Origin: Methanococcoides sp.
GTDB lineage: Archaea; Halobacteriota; Methanosarcinia; Methanosarcinales; Methanosarcinaceae
Direction of reading: 5' to 3'
Assembly (NCBI GenBank): GCA_021108275.1
Contig: JAIORD010000041.1
Location: forward strand, 62,001 to 126,000
Length of the DNA: 64,000 bases
Position 1 is the first letter of the stretch. Every line of letters starts with the position of its first letter. A program made the position numbers and the translations under genes. Positions 1 through 8,461 of the stretch are shown here, piece by piece. Under the pieces are notes generated by a model that was not told where the DNA came from, did no database searches, and was given only the letters and a program-made list of their open reading frames with translations.

Positions 1-1
1 A

Positions 2-1147
2 ACGATACTCGAATGTTCCGAAGAGGACCTGATCGGCAAAAACTATTTTGATAATTTTATCTCAGTGGAAGACAGAAAGCTCAAAATGAAATGTTTCGAA
101 GAGTTTCAGAGCGATCTGAAAAATGATATATGCCCCGTATTCGAAATGCCCATTATTACAAAATCCGGGCAGAAAAAAGTGCTTTCATGGAATGCTATCA
201 GGCTGAAGGATAAGATCGGGAATACAACAGGCATCCTCTGTTCTGGAGAAGATATAACCACTCGTAAGATCGCAGAAGAGGAGGTTAAAAAAGCTAATGA
301 ACACCTTAATCTGCTTATCAGGATATCACCAATTGCAACAATTGTACTTGACAGCGAACAAAACATCGTAACGGCTAATGAGAAAGCTGCAAAACTTCTT
401 GGGTATGCCAATGATGAGATGATCGATAATTCGATATCCACAATAACTTGCAATAATGAATTGTTCGAATTTGCTAATCAGGATAACCTTATTGTAGGAC
501 TATCTAAAAAAGATGGGAACTGTATCGATCTTAACATAGCAACCTCTGTCATAATGGAGAACGAGAACAAGAAGGGACTTGTTGTTACGCTTCAGGATAT
601 TTCCGAACTAAGCGGACTTTTGATTGCTCCTTCTATCGAAGAGAATAAAGAAATAAAAGATACTCCAAAACTTGAAGCAAGTTGTACCTACATACAGGAT
701 AGTGGTGATCTGAATACTTCTTATGAAATATTCGCCACCATGGTCAAGCAAGGAAGACCTGGACTTTGCATAACAAGAGAAAATCCTGCAAAGATAAGGA
801 GTAAGTATAATATTACAAAAACGCCCATTGTCTGGCTTACGAAGGCTAAAGGATCAGAATGTCCTTCGGTAGATCCTACAGAATTGTTCAAACTTCATCC
901 TACAATAGATAATTTTATCAAAAAGGTAAATGACGGCATTATACTGATAGATGGTCTTGAGTATCTCATACTTGAAAATGATCTCAGGTCAGTTATTAAG
1001 TTCATGGAACAGACCAATGACTCGATAATGGCATCTGATTCCAGATTGATCCTTCAGATCGATCCTTTAATTTTCGATACAAAGGACCACCATCTTTTGA
1101 AGAGGTGGATGAGATCGCTTACAGAAGAAGACAATTATAATGAGTGA
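2..1147 (+). CDS. PAS-domain protein with C-terminal DUF835 (5' partial)
   Basis: The frame is open to the left edge, so the start lies outside the window and the GTG at 65 is internal. The visible part holds the end of one PAS domain (including a PAC-like stretch before 'GEDITTRKIAEEEV'), a second PAS domain starting at 'LNLLIRISPIATIVLD', and a C-terminal DUF835 domain recognised by 'GRPGLCITRENP', 'PIVWLTKAKG' and 'ILIDGLEYLI'. DUF835 is an archaeal domain found in signalling proteins; its biochemical role is not established. No kinase or receiver domain is present. The stop lies 10 nt before the next gene, and the third gene follows on the same strand, so a co-transcribed signalling group is likely. 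The domain call is firm; the ligand and the output are unknown. Confidence 0.85.
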   Translation, partial: TILECSEEDLIGKNYFDNFISVEDRKLKMKCFEEFQSDLKNDICPVFEMPIITKSGQKKVLSWNAIRLKDKIGNTTGILCSGEDITTRKIAEEEVKKANEHLNLLIRISPIATIVLDSEQNIVTANEKAAKLLGYANDEMIDNSISTITCNNELFEFANQDNLIVGLSKKDGNCIDLNIATSVIMENENKKGLVVTLQDISELSGLLIAPSIEENKEIKDTPKLEASCTYIQDSGDLNTSYEIFATMVKQGRPGLCITRENPAKIRSKYNITKTPIVWLTKAKGSECPSVDPTELFKLHPTIDNFIKKVNDGIILIDGLEYLILENDLRSVIKFMEQTNDSIMASDSRLILQIDPLIFDTKDHHLLKRWMRSLTEEDNYNE

Positions 1148-1157
1148 GTGAAGAGAG

Positions 1158-2249
1158 ATGGAAATTAAGTTATCATACGTTATCGATCTGCAACGGATCA
1201 TGATAAATATGAGTAGTCATAGCTTGGCATGGAAAAATGCTGTTGTGGCTTTCACAGACAATGATATTTGGTTCCCTTCAGGCTCCGGTTGGAACATGAT
1301 CCCTTACAGATCGATCGAAACTGTGGACCGTGAACTATCTCCTTCCGTAAGAAATAATGTACGAGCAGATACAGGATCTAGTGCAGAGATAGCTATCGAT
1401 TATAAGAAGAATTCGGTATTTGGATCTTCCCATATTAACTATTCAATGATATTTGCAGGGAATCCTGAAGAGATAGAATATATAAGAGCTCATTTGCTTG
1501 AAAGGATCGGTTTCAGAGCAAACACGGATTTTGACGGATTGAAGGAAGAAGAAACAAGACTTTTAAGCCTTCTTACAAGAGGAACAAAGGACGTCAATAG
1601 GTATATTTCACTTGTTTCAACTGATAGGGAAGTTCTCGAGCGTGCTTTTGATACACTGAAGATACGAAAGCTTGTTGATGAAAATGCACAAATAACACAA
1701 CAGGGTCATTATTACCTTGAAAATCTCAAAGAGGATGATCCATTCGATAATGCTCTGCCATTACAATCTTTGACTTCATCGAGTGAAACACCCGACACAT
1801 TCATACCAAAGAACAATATTGTGAGATTTACTAAAAAATATGAATATTCATCAACATCAGGAACTGTTTTTCTTGAAGATCTCTGGTATTTTATCCTATC
1901 CCCTGAGATCAGGGACATCAGCATAAATAAGATCGATATTTTTGATATGGAACTCCATTTGCAGAATCTTTCAGGTGCGACCATATTGATAGAAGCAGAA
2001 GATAATAGAATCCTTCTGGCACTATCTAAAATATTGAATATGAAGGAAAATCTGCATACAAGAGTATTGAATTGCCTTTTCATCGGTATTAAGGAAGAAA
2101 AAGATATAGTCAATCTTCTGTACATTGAGCCTCATGAACTTGAGATGTCAATGAAACAAATGCTTGAAAGTAAAGTTATAAACGCTGAAAATATTCTTAC
2201 TGAAAAAGGGATTGCAACAATAAAACATATCCTTAGGATCAAAAATTAA
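1158..2249 (+). CDS. CheF-like archaeal taxis/signalling protein (tentative)
   Basis: A 363-residue soluble protein. Its N-terminal half is a beta-rich, PH-like segment ('NAVVAFTDNDIWFP', 'IPYRSIETVDRELSPS'). It is followed by a winged-helix-like part ('EEETRLLSLLTRGTKDV', 'LERAFDTLKIRKLVDENA', 'ITQQGHYYLENL') and a second domain with a similar ending ('MLESKVINAENILTEKGIA'). This order and length fit archaeal CheF proteins (DUF439), which link the Che system to the archaellum. The assignment is from pattern memory and not from a search. The gene sits between a PAS-DUF835 protein and a KaiC-like ATPase, which supports a sensory role. The ATG at 1158 follows 'gaagagag', a plausible ribosome-binding site. 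Confidence 0.55.
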   Translation: MEIKLSYVIDLQRIMINMSSHSLAWKNAVVAFTDNDIWFPSGSGWNMIPYRSIETVDRELSPSVRNNVRADTGSSAEIAIDYKKNSVFGSSHINYSMIFAGNPEEIEYIRAHLLERIGFRANTDFDGLKEEETRLLSLLTRGTKDVNRYISLVSTDREVLERAFDTLKIRKLVDENAQITQQGHYYLENLKEDDPFDNALPLQSLTSSSETPDTFIPKNNIVRFTKKYEYSSTSGTVFLEDLWYFILSPEIRDISINKIDIFDMELHLQNLSGATILIEAEDNRILLALSKILNMKENLHTRVLNCLFIGIKEEKDIVNLLYIEPHELEMSMKQMLESKVINAENILTEKGIATIKHILRIKN

Positions 2250-2346
2250 TCCAGACAGGAACAAAATGTTTTATGATGATTGATCGCATTATAGTATAAA
2301 TAAAATTAAATTACGTCAACGTTATTATAGAAAGTGGAGGAATTTG

Positions 2347-3045
2347 GTGAGGTTCATTGATACTATTGAAGGGCTGGACGATATATTCAGTACAGACATA
2401 CCAAAAGGAAGTGTGGTTTTAATAACGGGTGCACCTGGAACTCTTAAATCTGGAATTACTTTTTCCATACTTTCAAAATACCTGAATAATGCCGGAGAGT
2501 TCGGGACCTACATTACCCTTGAGCAAAGCAAAGATAACCACCTTGCAAACATGGAAAGTATGGGACTGGAACTTTCGGATAATCTATCAATATCTGATTT
2601 TAGCGATTATAGACTTCAATACGATGATTTTTCAGGCGATCTGCTAAACCTTATAGAGACAAATATCCTGCAATATAAGCAGAAGATGGGCGATAAGTTT
2701 ACTTGTGTAGCATTGGACTCCCTTGGTGCCCTTTACTCACTCCTCGATGTTGAACCTCAAAAGATGAGAAAAAGACTTTACCATCTTTTTGAACCACTAA
2801 GGCGTGAAAATCTGACAACGTTCGTGATACTTGAAACCACTGCATCCCTTGGAATGAATTATGCAGATAAATTTGAAGGTTATCTTGCAGACGGTATCAT
2901 AGAACTGGGAATTCACATGAAGGATAATACAACGAAACGTTATATACAGGCTAGAAAAATGCGTGCTTCAGCACACAGCATGGATCCCTTCATACTTACA
3001 GTCTCAGATGAGGGACTTAAAGTGTATAGAGGAAATATCTTCTAA
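2347..3045 (+). CDS. KaiC/FlaH-like RecA-family ATPase
   Basis: A RecA-fold ATPase of about 232 residues with a single KaiC-type domain. The Walker A motif is 'GAPGTLKS' and the Walker B region is 'CVALDSLGAL'. 'TFVILETTASLG' and a C-terminal 'RYIQARKMRASAHSMDPF' match the usual layout of single-domain archaeal KaiC homologues, which often partner signalling proteins. I chose GTG at 2347 over TTG at 2344 because GGAGG at 2336-2340 is then 6 nt away instead of 3. It is about 100 nt downstream of the CheF-like gene, behind an AT-rich stretch that could carry its own promoter. FlaH of the archaellum is related, but no other archaellum gene is visible here. Confidence 0.75.
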   Translation: MRFIDTIEGLDDIFSTDIPKGSVVLITGAPGTLKSGITFSILSKYLNNAGEFGTYITLEQSKDNHLANMESMGLELSDNLSISDFSDYRLQYDDFSGDLLNLIETNILQYKQKMGDKFTCVALDSLGALYSLLDVEPQKMRKRLYHLFEPLRRENLTTFVILETTASLGMNYADKFEGYLADGIIELGIHMKDNTTKRYIQARKMRASAHSMDPFILTVSDEGLKVYRGNIF

Positions 3046-3063
3046 AATTTCAAGTACCAGATA

Positions 3064-3175
3064 TTAAGCAAACCCCACTCCTACGAATATAAGTTTAGTC
3101 TCCATCGGAGGATGATGCCAACCTTCCGGTGAGATGCGTTCTTCCATTACAGTTTTACTCACTTTGTTTTTCATC
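3064..3175 (-). pseudogene. 3'-terminal remnant of a second hydantoinase/oxoprolinase gene
   Basis: Read on the minus strand this stretch encodes 'SPEGWHHPPMETKLIFVGVG' plus two residues and a TAA stop. That is almost the same as the last ~35 codons of the intact gene ending at 4612. The similarity extends about 110 bp and then stops. Differences include several synonymous changes and a few replacements, as expected between two once-functional copies. The CobW-type gene lies between the two tails. The short forward frame at 3134-3340 is antisense to this remnant and is not reported as a gene. Confidence 0.85.
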
Positions 3176-3293
3176 GATTGCACCGGTTTAAATCTTGATC
3201 TTGTTGGAAATATTTATTGGCTTTTTCTTAATATTGTTACATTTGTTTGTATTTTAAATTACATGTATCTGTCAAATTCTATGCAGATTATGC

Positions 3294-3334
3294 AAAAAAA
3301 GAGTTGCTCCAAAACTAAATATTTGTTAGGAGCA
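3294..3334 (-). terminator. Stem-loop terminator after the CobW-type gene
   Basis: On the minus strand, TGCTCC (3334-3329) pairs with GGAGCA (3310-3305) and is followed by a run of T (complement of A at 3294-3300). It starts 24 nt past the stop at 3358. Confidence 0.55.
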
Positions 3335-3357
3335 TACTGAAATTGTTAGTAACCGTC

Positions 3358-4503
3358 TCAAGGATTGTGCTCATGATGTGCTTCAAGCTGTTCGATCTCA
3401 ATTCCATAACGCTTGAATACATCTGTTACGAAGGTATCGACGATCTTCACAAGTTCTTTTTTTTCCATCTTCGAGATTGCTGAAAGTATCTTTAACTTAA
3501 GGATCTCATTCTTTCCTGTTTCAATCAGTTCTAATTGTGGATCTTCGAAGTATGCAGTTACATTCATTTTTACTGTATCTGTATCAGAATTCAAGAACAT
3601 CTTGATATGGCCAATGAACTCGGGGCTATGTTCCATAACTTCTGCTTTTATGTTCGTCATGAGCTCCTTTGCGATCAGCTTTGCCCTATCGATATCTGTC
3701 CTGTCTTTGATCTTATACTCTGCAGCATAGGTTGCAACACCTGATGCATCAATGGAGCTTTCTGTTTCCTGCTCATTCCTGATAAGCTCCATATCGTTCT
3801 TGCTGACAAGGGATATGCCATTTGCAGGGGCAATGGATGTTTTTCTCATCTCTTTTGGCTCCGTTTCCTGAACTTTGGCATCAAGAGATCTATTAAGCAG
3901 CTCATCAGGAAGTATCATGTCCATGAAACTATAGAACTTCTCATCGCTATTATTTGCAGAGATCCGTATTATTTTTGCTTTTCTGTTGAGCTGCTGTACA
4001 GATTCTTCTACAATAGATATTTGTATTTTGTCCATAAGGTCGATCTTATTGATGGCAAGGATATCTGCATCCTCTATCTGGCGAGTGGAGAAATGTCTCA
4101 TCTCTTTTAACAGGTGTTTGAACCTGCTGCCATCTATAAGGGTCACAAGAGGTGCTATTTCCGCACCTTCTCCAAGGTCCATCAGTTCGATCTCTCTTTT
4201 GATCACATTTGGAAATGCAATTCCGGTAGGTTCTATTATAAGGACATCCGGATCGTAAGAATTAAAAAGTGTTATCACAGTTGAGCGAAGTCCCATCTTG
4301 AGTGAACAACAGATACATCCGTTAGTTATCTCTTTTGTATCGAAACCAAACTTCTTGATTATGTCGCCATCGATCCCGATCTCTCCTATCTCGTTGACAA
4401 TAATAGCAACTTTGTGCCCCTTGTCCACAAGGTACTTCCCCGTATTGATTATCGTGGTAGTTTTTCCGCTTCCAAGAAAACCTCCAACTACAAGTGTTAA
4501 CAT
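3358..4503 (-). CDS. CobW/HypB-type G3E GTPase (putative metallochaperone)
   Basis: A G3E-family P-loop GTPase of 381 residues. The Walker A motif 'GGFLGSGKTT' is at the N-terminus, the family metal-binding CxCC is 'GCICCSLK' (near residue 64), 'IIEPTGIAFP' follows, and the base-specificity motif is 'INKIDLMD' (near 155). The C-terminal half ('HSPEFIGHIKMFL') is not the usual CobW_C domain and has no His-rich tail. G3E GTPases load metals or cofactors (Ni, Co, Zn, B12) into target proteins. Here it follows the hydantoinase-family gene by 108 nt on the same strand, with a CDF-like membrane protein beyond. The inferred role is metal or corrinoid handling linked to the neighbouring methyltransferases; the actual client is not shown. 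Confidence 0.8.
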   Translation of the reverse strand: MLTLVVGGFLGSGKTTTIINTGKYLVDKGHKVAIIVNEIGEIGIDGDIIKKFGFDTKEITNGCICCSLKMGLRSTVITLFNSYDPDVLIIEPTGIAFPNVIKREIELMDLGEGAEIAPLVTLIDGSRFKHLLKEMRHFSTRQIEDADILAINKIDLMDKIQISIVEESVQQLNRKAKIIRISANNSDEKFYSFMDMILPDELLNRSLDAKVQETEPKEMRKTSIAPANGISLVSKNDMELIRNEQETESSIDASGVATYAAEYKIKDRTDIDRAKLIAKELMTNIKAEVMEHSPEFIGHIKMFLNSDTDTVKMNVTAYFEDPQLELIETGKNEILKLKILSAISKMEKKELVKIVDTFVTDVFKRYGIEIEQLEAHHEHNP

Positions 4504-4611
4504 TTTATTAGCTCCTCTTTATTTTCATGAACGCATCATTCGATCCAAAAATGATACGTTCTTTTCTTTTTATATCTTCGATATATCTTCTGACAACTCA
4601 AATATTAGGCC

Positions 4612-6528
4612 TTAAACAAAACCCACGCCTACGAATATAAGTTTAGTCTCCATCGGAGGATGATGCCAACCTTCCGGTGAGAGGCGTTCTTCTGTAACAC
4701 TTATGCTTACTTTGTTTTCCATGATTCCACACTCTGCCATATAGGAATGGATCAAAGCCCTGCCATGCTCGTTAACAAATTCAAGTGCTTCTACATAAGT
4801 ATTGAACTTCTCTCTTCTTTCAGGTGAATAGACAAAGAAATCTTTATCAGGCTCGCTAAGCGATAATGGCCTTATCATTATTTCCAGACGTTTGACACCT
4901 TTACCAAACAAAGCTCCGGCTGCATTCCCTACATCTGAATGTCGAGGAACTATGATGTCCGCTTTTACAAAGGAGCTGATCTCATCCTTATAAGCAGATA
5001 CAGGCCCTCCAATAAGCACTACTGGCAATTCTACATCGAACCTTGCTTTGAAATTGTGATCAACGATACCACCGATGCTCTCCGAATCAACGCCTGGCAA
5101 CAGGTACGACATCAGTTCGAATGCCATATTTCTCGCAAAACGTTTTTTGAGTAAAGAACACATTTCATATTTGCCTATATTGTTCAATTTAGCCAGAACA
5201 TCGGCAGCCAGTTTTGAAGCTTCTTGATCCCATTGATCATATTCTCCCAGGACATGCAATACATCTGTAGGAGTAAAACCAATAGCTTGCACAAGCCTTT
5301 TGCTTATCAGAGAGCTTAAGACAAAAGTTGAAGGTGGTCCTTTAAGCATTATGGAAATGTCCTCAAATGAGACCGGATCATCTCCAATAACAGACATTAC
5401 CACCTTTTCATTTTCATTCAATTCAATAGGTTCCTGCCTGGTCCCTACAAAGAACTTTGTAGGCTGTATATTTTCATCCAGCAGTCTGCGTGCGATCCAT
5501 TTAATGTTCTTAAGTTTTTCAGGAAAACCGGGATATTTGACCGCTGCAACACAGATCGGCTCCACTCTTCTGGGACCAATGACCAGATCCTTATCTCTTG
5601 TCCATATATGACTATCACCCCCCATTGCCGATGTTTCCATGTGGATAGCTTTTACACGCGTCTGCCATTTTCCGACAACTGCACCAGACTCACTAATATC
5701 TGGTACGCCCTCACAGAGCATTGATACATCTGTACTTGTACCGCCGACATCTATCACAACGCAACTTTCAAGACCTGAAAGAAAAGAAGCGCCAATAAGA
5801 CTTGCAGCAGGACCTGAAAATATCGTCTCGATAGGTCTTTCAAGTGCATCCCTGATACCAACGACAGAACCGTCACATTTGAGCATAAGTAATCTTGCAT
5901 CCATATCACGCCTTTTTATCTCAGAGATCATCGCTTCTATGAAATTCTCACCGACAGGTAAAAGCTGTGCATTAAGGTATGCTGTAACTGCTCTTTCGTA
6001 AGCACCAATATCCTGTGTTAGCTCGTGCCCACAAACGACTGGCATTCCCGTAAGCTTTGATATGAGCTGTTTTGTCTTTAGCTCATGCTCAGGATTCCTT
6101 ATACTGAAATGGGACGATACCGCAAAAGCAGAAACCCTATCCTTTGAACCAAGTACGAAATTATTTATAGCATCAACATCAAGCGGCTTTAATTCATCCC
6201 CCATGTGATCATGACCTCCTGCTACAAAGATGATATCACTTGTCGGGAAATTCTTATTGAGAGAATGATCCCCTATGAGAATAAGACCCACAGGATAGCC
6301 AGTATCTTCCAGCACAGTATTCGTTGCAAGTGTGGTTGAAACCGATATGACATCTACATTTTTCAGATACTTTTCATCGATCCCGTCAATTGCATTCCGT
6401 ATTCCTTCAATATGATCAGGATAGGTGGTCAATGCCTTGTTGGACATCACTACAGACCTGTCACGATCACTTATAAGAATTGCATCAGTATAGGTTCCAC
6501 CTGCATCAATACCAAGACTATATTGCAT
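4612..6528 (-). CDS. Hydantoinase/oxoprolinase-family protein (HyuA-like ATPase)
   Basis: A 638-residue protein of the ASKHA-fold hydantoinase/oxoprolinase family. The phosphate-binding motifs are 'GIDAGGTYTDA' at the N-terminus and 'VVIDVGGTSTDVSML' near residue 260. 'IETIFSGPAASLIGA' is the typical family stretch between them, and 'VVLIGGPVSAY' near 525 is the adenosine-side motif. There is no adjacent HyuB-type subunit, so ordinary hydantoin or 5-oxoproline hydrolysis is doubtful. In methanogens, relatives of this family and RamA share the fold and act in ATP-driven activation; that link is inference. ATG at 6528 is preceded by 'GGTGAAATA'. The gene begins 39 nt after the CDF-like gene and precedes the G3E GTPase, which suggests a three-gene operon. 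Confidence 0.8.
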   Translation of the reverse strand: MQYSLGIDAGGTYTDAILISDRDRSVVMSNKALTTYPDHIEGIRNAIDGIDEKYLKNVDVISVSTTLATNTVLEDTGYPVGLILIGDHSLNKNFPTSDIIFVAGGHDHMGDELKPLDVDAINNFVLGSKDRVSAFAVSSHFSIRNPEHELKTKQLISKLTGMPVVCGHELTQDIGAYERAVTAYLNAQLLPVGENFIEAMISEIKRRDMDARLLMLKCDGSVVGIRDALERPIETIFSGPAASLIGASFLSGLESCVVIDVGGTSTDVSMLCEGVPDISESGAVVGKWQTRVKAIHMETSAMGGDSHIWTRDKDLVIGPRRVEPICVAAVKYPGFPEKLKNIKWIARRLLDENIQPTKFFVGTRQEPIELNENEKVVMSVIGDDPVSFEDISIMLKGPPSTFVLSSLISKRLVQAIGFTPTDVLHVLGEYDQWDQEASKLAADVLAKLNNIGKYEMCSLLKKRFARNMAFELMSYLLPGVDSESIGGIVDHNFKARFDVELPVVLIGGPVSAYKDEISSFVKADIIVPRHSDVGNAAGALFGKGVKRLEIMIRPLSLSEPDKDFFVYSPERREKFNTYVEALEFVNEHGRALIHSYMAECGIMENKVSISVTEERLSPEGWHHPPMETKLIFVGVGFV

Positions 6529-6567
6529 TATTTCACCATGGTCCTAATAAAATTGTATTCAATTGTT

Positions 6568-7416
6568 TCATCGCCTCTCAGGAGGTTCGATGTGTACAAG
6601 TACATCTGAGATCCCTGTAAATGTTCTTTTAAGTTCTTTTTCAATACTTTCAACTATTCTCTGTGCTTCCATAACATACATATCAGAATCCACTTTCACG
6701 TGAATATCCACAAACAGATCGTCCGGTGAACCATGAGTTCGCACTTTAGAACAATTCTCAATTCCTTCAATGGACCTTACAAGACATCGAACATTGCTTT
6801 CATCAAGACAGCATGCATCGCATAATACGTTGCAAGACATGATAACGATCGATATGCAATATTTCATAAGTACGAGAACTAGCAACACTGTTTCTAACAT
6901 TAAAACAGTTGGACTGACTTGAATGAACAAGGTCAGACCGATCAAAACTGAAAACATAACATCTAATTTAAGTGCAAATGAGTGGGATATCCCAGCCTGA
7001 TCAAATTCATCCAAAGAGCAATATTTCAGAATAGCTACTGATAGAATAACAGACATTAAAAGCAAGATATAGATGGAAGTATCCGGCAATAGAGAGTTCC
7101 TTCCATTAATGGTAGAGTGAACTTCAGAGAGGATATACAGACTTGCCAGAATAAAGATGATCGCAATTAACAACGATATCAGAGAACTGTATTTTTTGTA
7201 CCCGTATGGATGAAAATGGTCAGTCGAAAGTGAGATGATACTAGGTACAAAGTGATGAACTAAGGCAATGATACCTATAAATAAGGCAAAATATCCTGTA
7301 ACCTGCACAGCAAGAATATCAGAATAGGTCCCTGCAAATATCCTCAACAGAGCTATTTCGATGAAGACGGAAAGAGCAAGAGATCCGTTTCCGTTCTTTC
7401 TGGTAGAAGTCCTCAA
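6568..7416 (-). CDS. Cation diffusion facilitator-fold membrane protein lacking usual metal ligands
   Basis: A 282-residue protein with about five or six membrane segments and a C-terminal cytoplasmic domain like that of CDF transporters ('VRTHGSPDDLFVDIHVKVD' then 'DVLVHIEP'). The landmark 'HPYGYKKY' after segment 2 fits the family. The acidic/histidine pair normally found on segment 2 (HxxxD) is replaced by hydrophobic residues, on segment 5 only the Asp survives ('ALKLDVMFSVLIGL'), and the C-terminal 'eaH' is 'EAQ'. It may therefore not carry zinc in the standard way. The start is TTG at 7416 behind 'AGGTG'; no better start is in frame. Its neighbours suggest metal biology. Confidence 0.7.
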   Translation of the reverse strand: MRTSTRKNGNGSLALSVFIEIALLRIFAGTYSDILAVQVTGYFALFIGIIALVHHFVPSIISLSTDHFHPYGYKKYSSLISLLIAIIFILASLYILSEVHSTINGRNSLLPDTSIYILLLMSVILSVAILKYCSLDEFDQAGISHSFALKLDVMFSVLIGLTLFIQVSPTVLMLETVLLVLVLMKYCISIVIMSCNVLCDACCLDESNVRCLVRSIEGIENCSKVRTHGSPDDLFVDIHVKVDSDMYVMEAQRIVESIEKELKRTFTGISDVLVHIEPPERR

Positions 7417-7461
7417 TTATTAACACCTGATCTTTTTATTTTCGTTTTAAAGGAGGGGATT

Positions 7462-7481
7462 GACCGACCATATGGACGGTC
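7462..7481. promoter_or_regulatory. 20-bp near-perfect palindrome upstream of the CDF-like gene
   Basis: GACCGACCATATGGACGGTC is an inverted repeat with one mismatched pair. It lies 46-65 nt upstream of the TTG start of the CDF-like gene on the minus strand, a position suited to an operator. It is also 45 nt before the 3' end of the AceTr gene, and no T-run follows, so a terminator is less likely. Confidence 0.45.
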
Positions 7482-7525
7482 ACTATCTGAATATTACATG
7501 CCTGACATTCTAGCTCTATCTTACA

Positions 7526-8143
7526 TTAAAGTGGAGCTACTGTCTTTCCAAAAACTGAATTTGTTACAAGCGCCAGAGATGTGTACAGAGCTGAGATCCC
7601 AAGCAACAAGGTCATGTAACCTGCAAGTGAACCAATACCCATTCCGAAGTTTGCAGCTGCGTTAAGGAAGAATGTCAGAGTAAGAGTGATGAAAACGATG
7701 GTTATCGCTTTAATACCTATCTTGAGTGTTACAAGTAGCAGCACAAGGGAAACAAGTCCCCAGATGAAGAGATAGTAACCTACTGAGATTGCACTGGCTG
7801 CCCCAAGAACTCCGCTTGCAAGACCTGAGGACATCAAGATGAACGCAAAGGAGAACCAGAACAAACCAAATGCTGAAAAAGCAGTTGCACCGAATAGATC
7901 TCCTTTTTTCCATCCCTCTATGCCCGCAAATACCTGTGCAAATCCTCCAAGGAATATCGACATTGAGACGACCATTGTAGCGTCTGTGAAAAAACCTGAA
8001 CCCATCATTCCCAGCATTGTGGCTGCAAAACCAAGGCCTGCAAATCCGAGTGGTGCATGGTCTGCTGTTTTATCGATCATGTGAAACCCATTCGTAGGGT
8101 TACATAAAATACAGTTCTCTGGTATTTCTTCATTATTTGTCAA
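7526..8143 (-). CDS. AceTr family (GPR1/FUN34/YaaH) transporter, copy 1
   Basis: A 205-residue protein with six predicted membrane helices typical of the acetate/succinate transporter family. An N-terminal tail of about 25 residues has two Cys ('NCILCNP'). The family signature NPxPLGL appears as 'DHAPLGFAG', so the Asn-Pro pair is altered; the FLGG-type turn 'SIFLGGFAQVFAG' is kept. In methanogens these proteins are thought to move acetate or another small acid; the substrate here is unknown. The start is TTG at 8143 behind 'GGAAGTGA'. A paralogue with the standard 'NPAPLGL' motif lies at 62218-62790. It is upstream of the palindrome and CDF-like gene, probably as a separate unit. Confidence 0.8.
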   Translation of the reverse strand: MTNNEEIPENCILCNPTNGFHMIDKTADHAPLGFAGLGFAATMLGMMGSGFFTDATMVVSMSIFLGGFAQVFAGIEGWKKGDLFGATAFSAFGLFWFSFAFILMSSGLASGVLGAASAISVGYYLFIWGLVSLVLLLVTLKIGIKAITIVFITLTLTFFLNAAANFGMGIGSLAGYMTLLLGISALYTSLALVTNSVFGKTVAPL

Positions 8144-8404
8144 ATATGATCACTTCCGTTAGTTCGATTAATAACTTTTATAAAATATACTAAATAATAA
8201 TATAACTCGAAATATACAAATGATTGTTAAATGTGATTCTGGGCAAAACTGCACCCATTAATAAATATCAAAAAGACATAAAGGAGATAAAGGGGTTTTA
8301 AATGTCTGAATATCACCTCCAGCATTATGTTTTAGAAGAAAATATTTGTGATTATAAGGTCAAATATAAAATATTGTGTAATACACATTTTTAAGGTGAT
8401 GAAA

Positions 8405-8429
8405 GTAGCCCCGAGCAATACGGGGCTAC
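8405..8429 (-). terminator. Strong stem-loop downstream of mtaB copy 1
   Basis: GTAGCCCCG (8405-8413) and CGGGGCTAC (8421-8429) form a perfect 9-bp stem with a 7-nt loop, 32 nt past the mtaB stop. It is the only GC-rich structure in the 318-bp gap 8144-8461. It is followed on the minus strand by A/T-rich sequence, and could end transcription or protect the 3' end of an abundant mRNA. Nothing else was recognised in the gap. Confidence 0.6.
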
Positions 8430-8461
8430 AATCCACGTTTGGAGACTTCGATGCTAAATGC

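Noticed and set aside
3134-3340. 68-codon open frame with hydrophobic residues
   Set aside because: Its beginning is antisense to the hydantoinase remnant and its end overlaps the terminator hairpin of the CobW-type gene. It has no ribosome-binding site and looks like chance.
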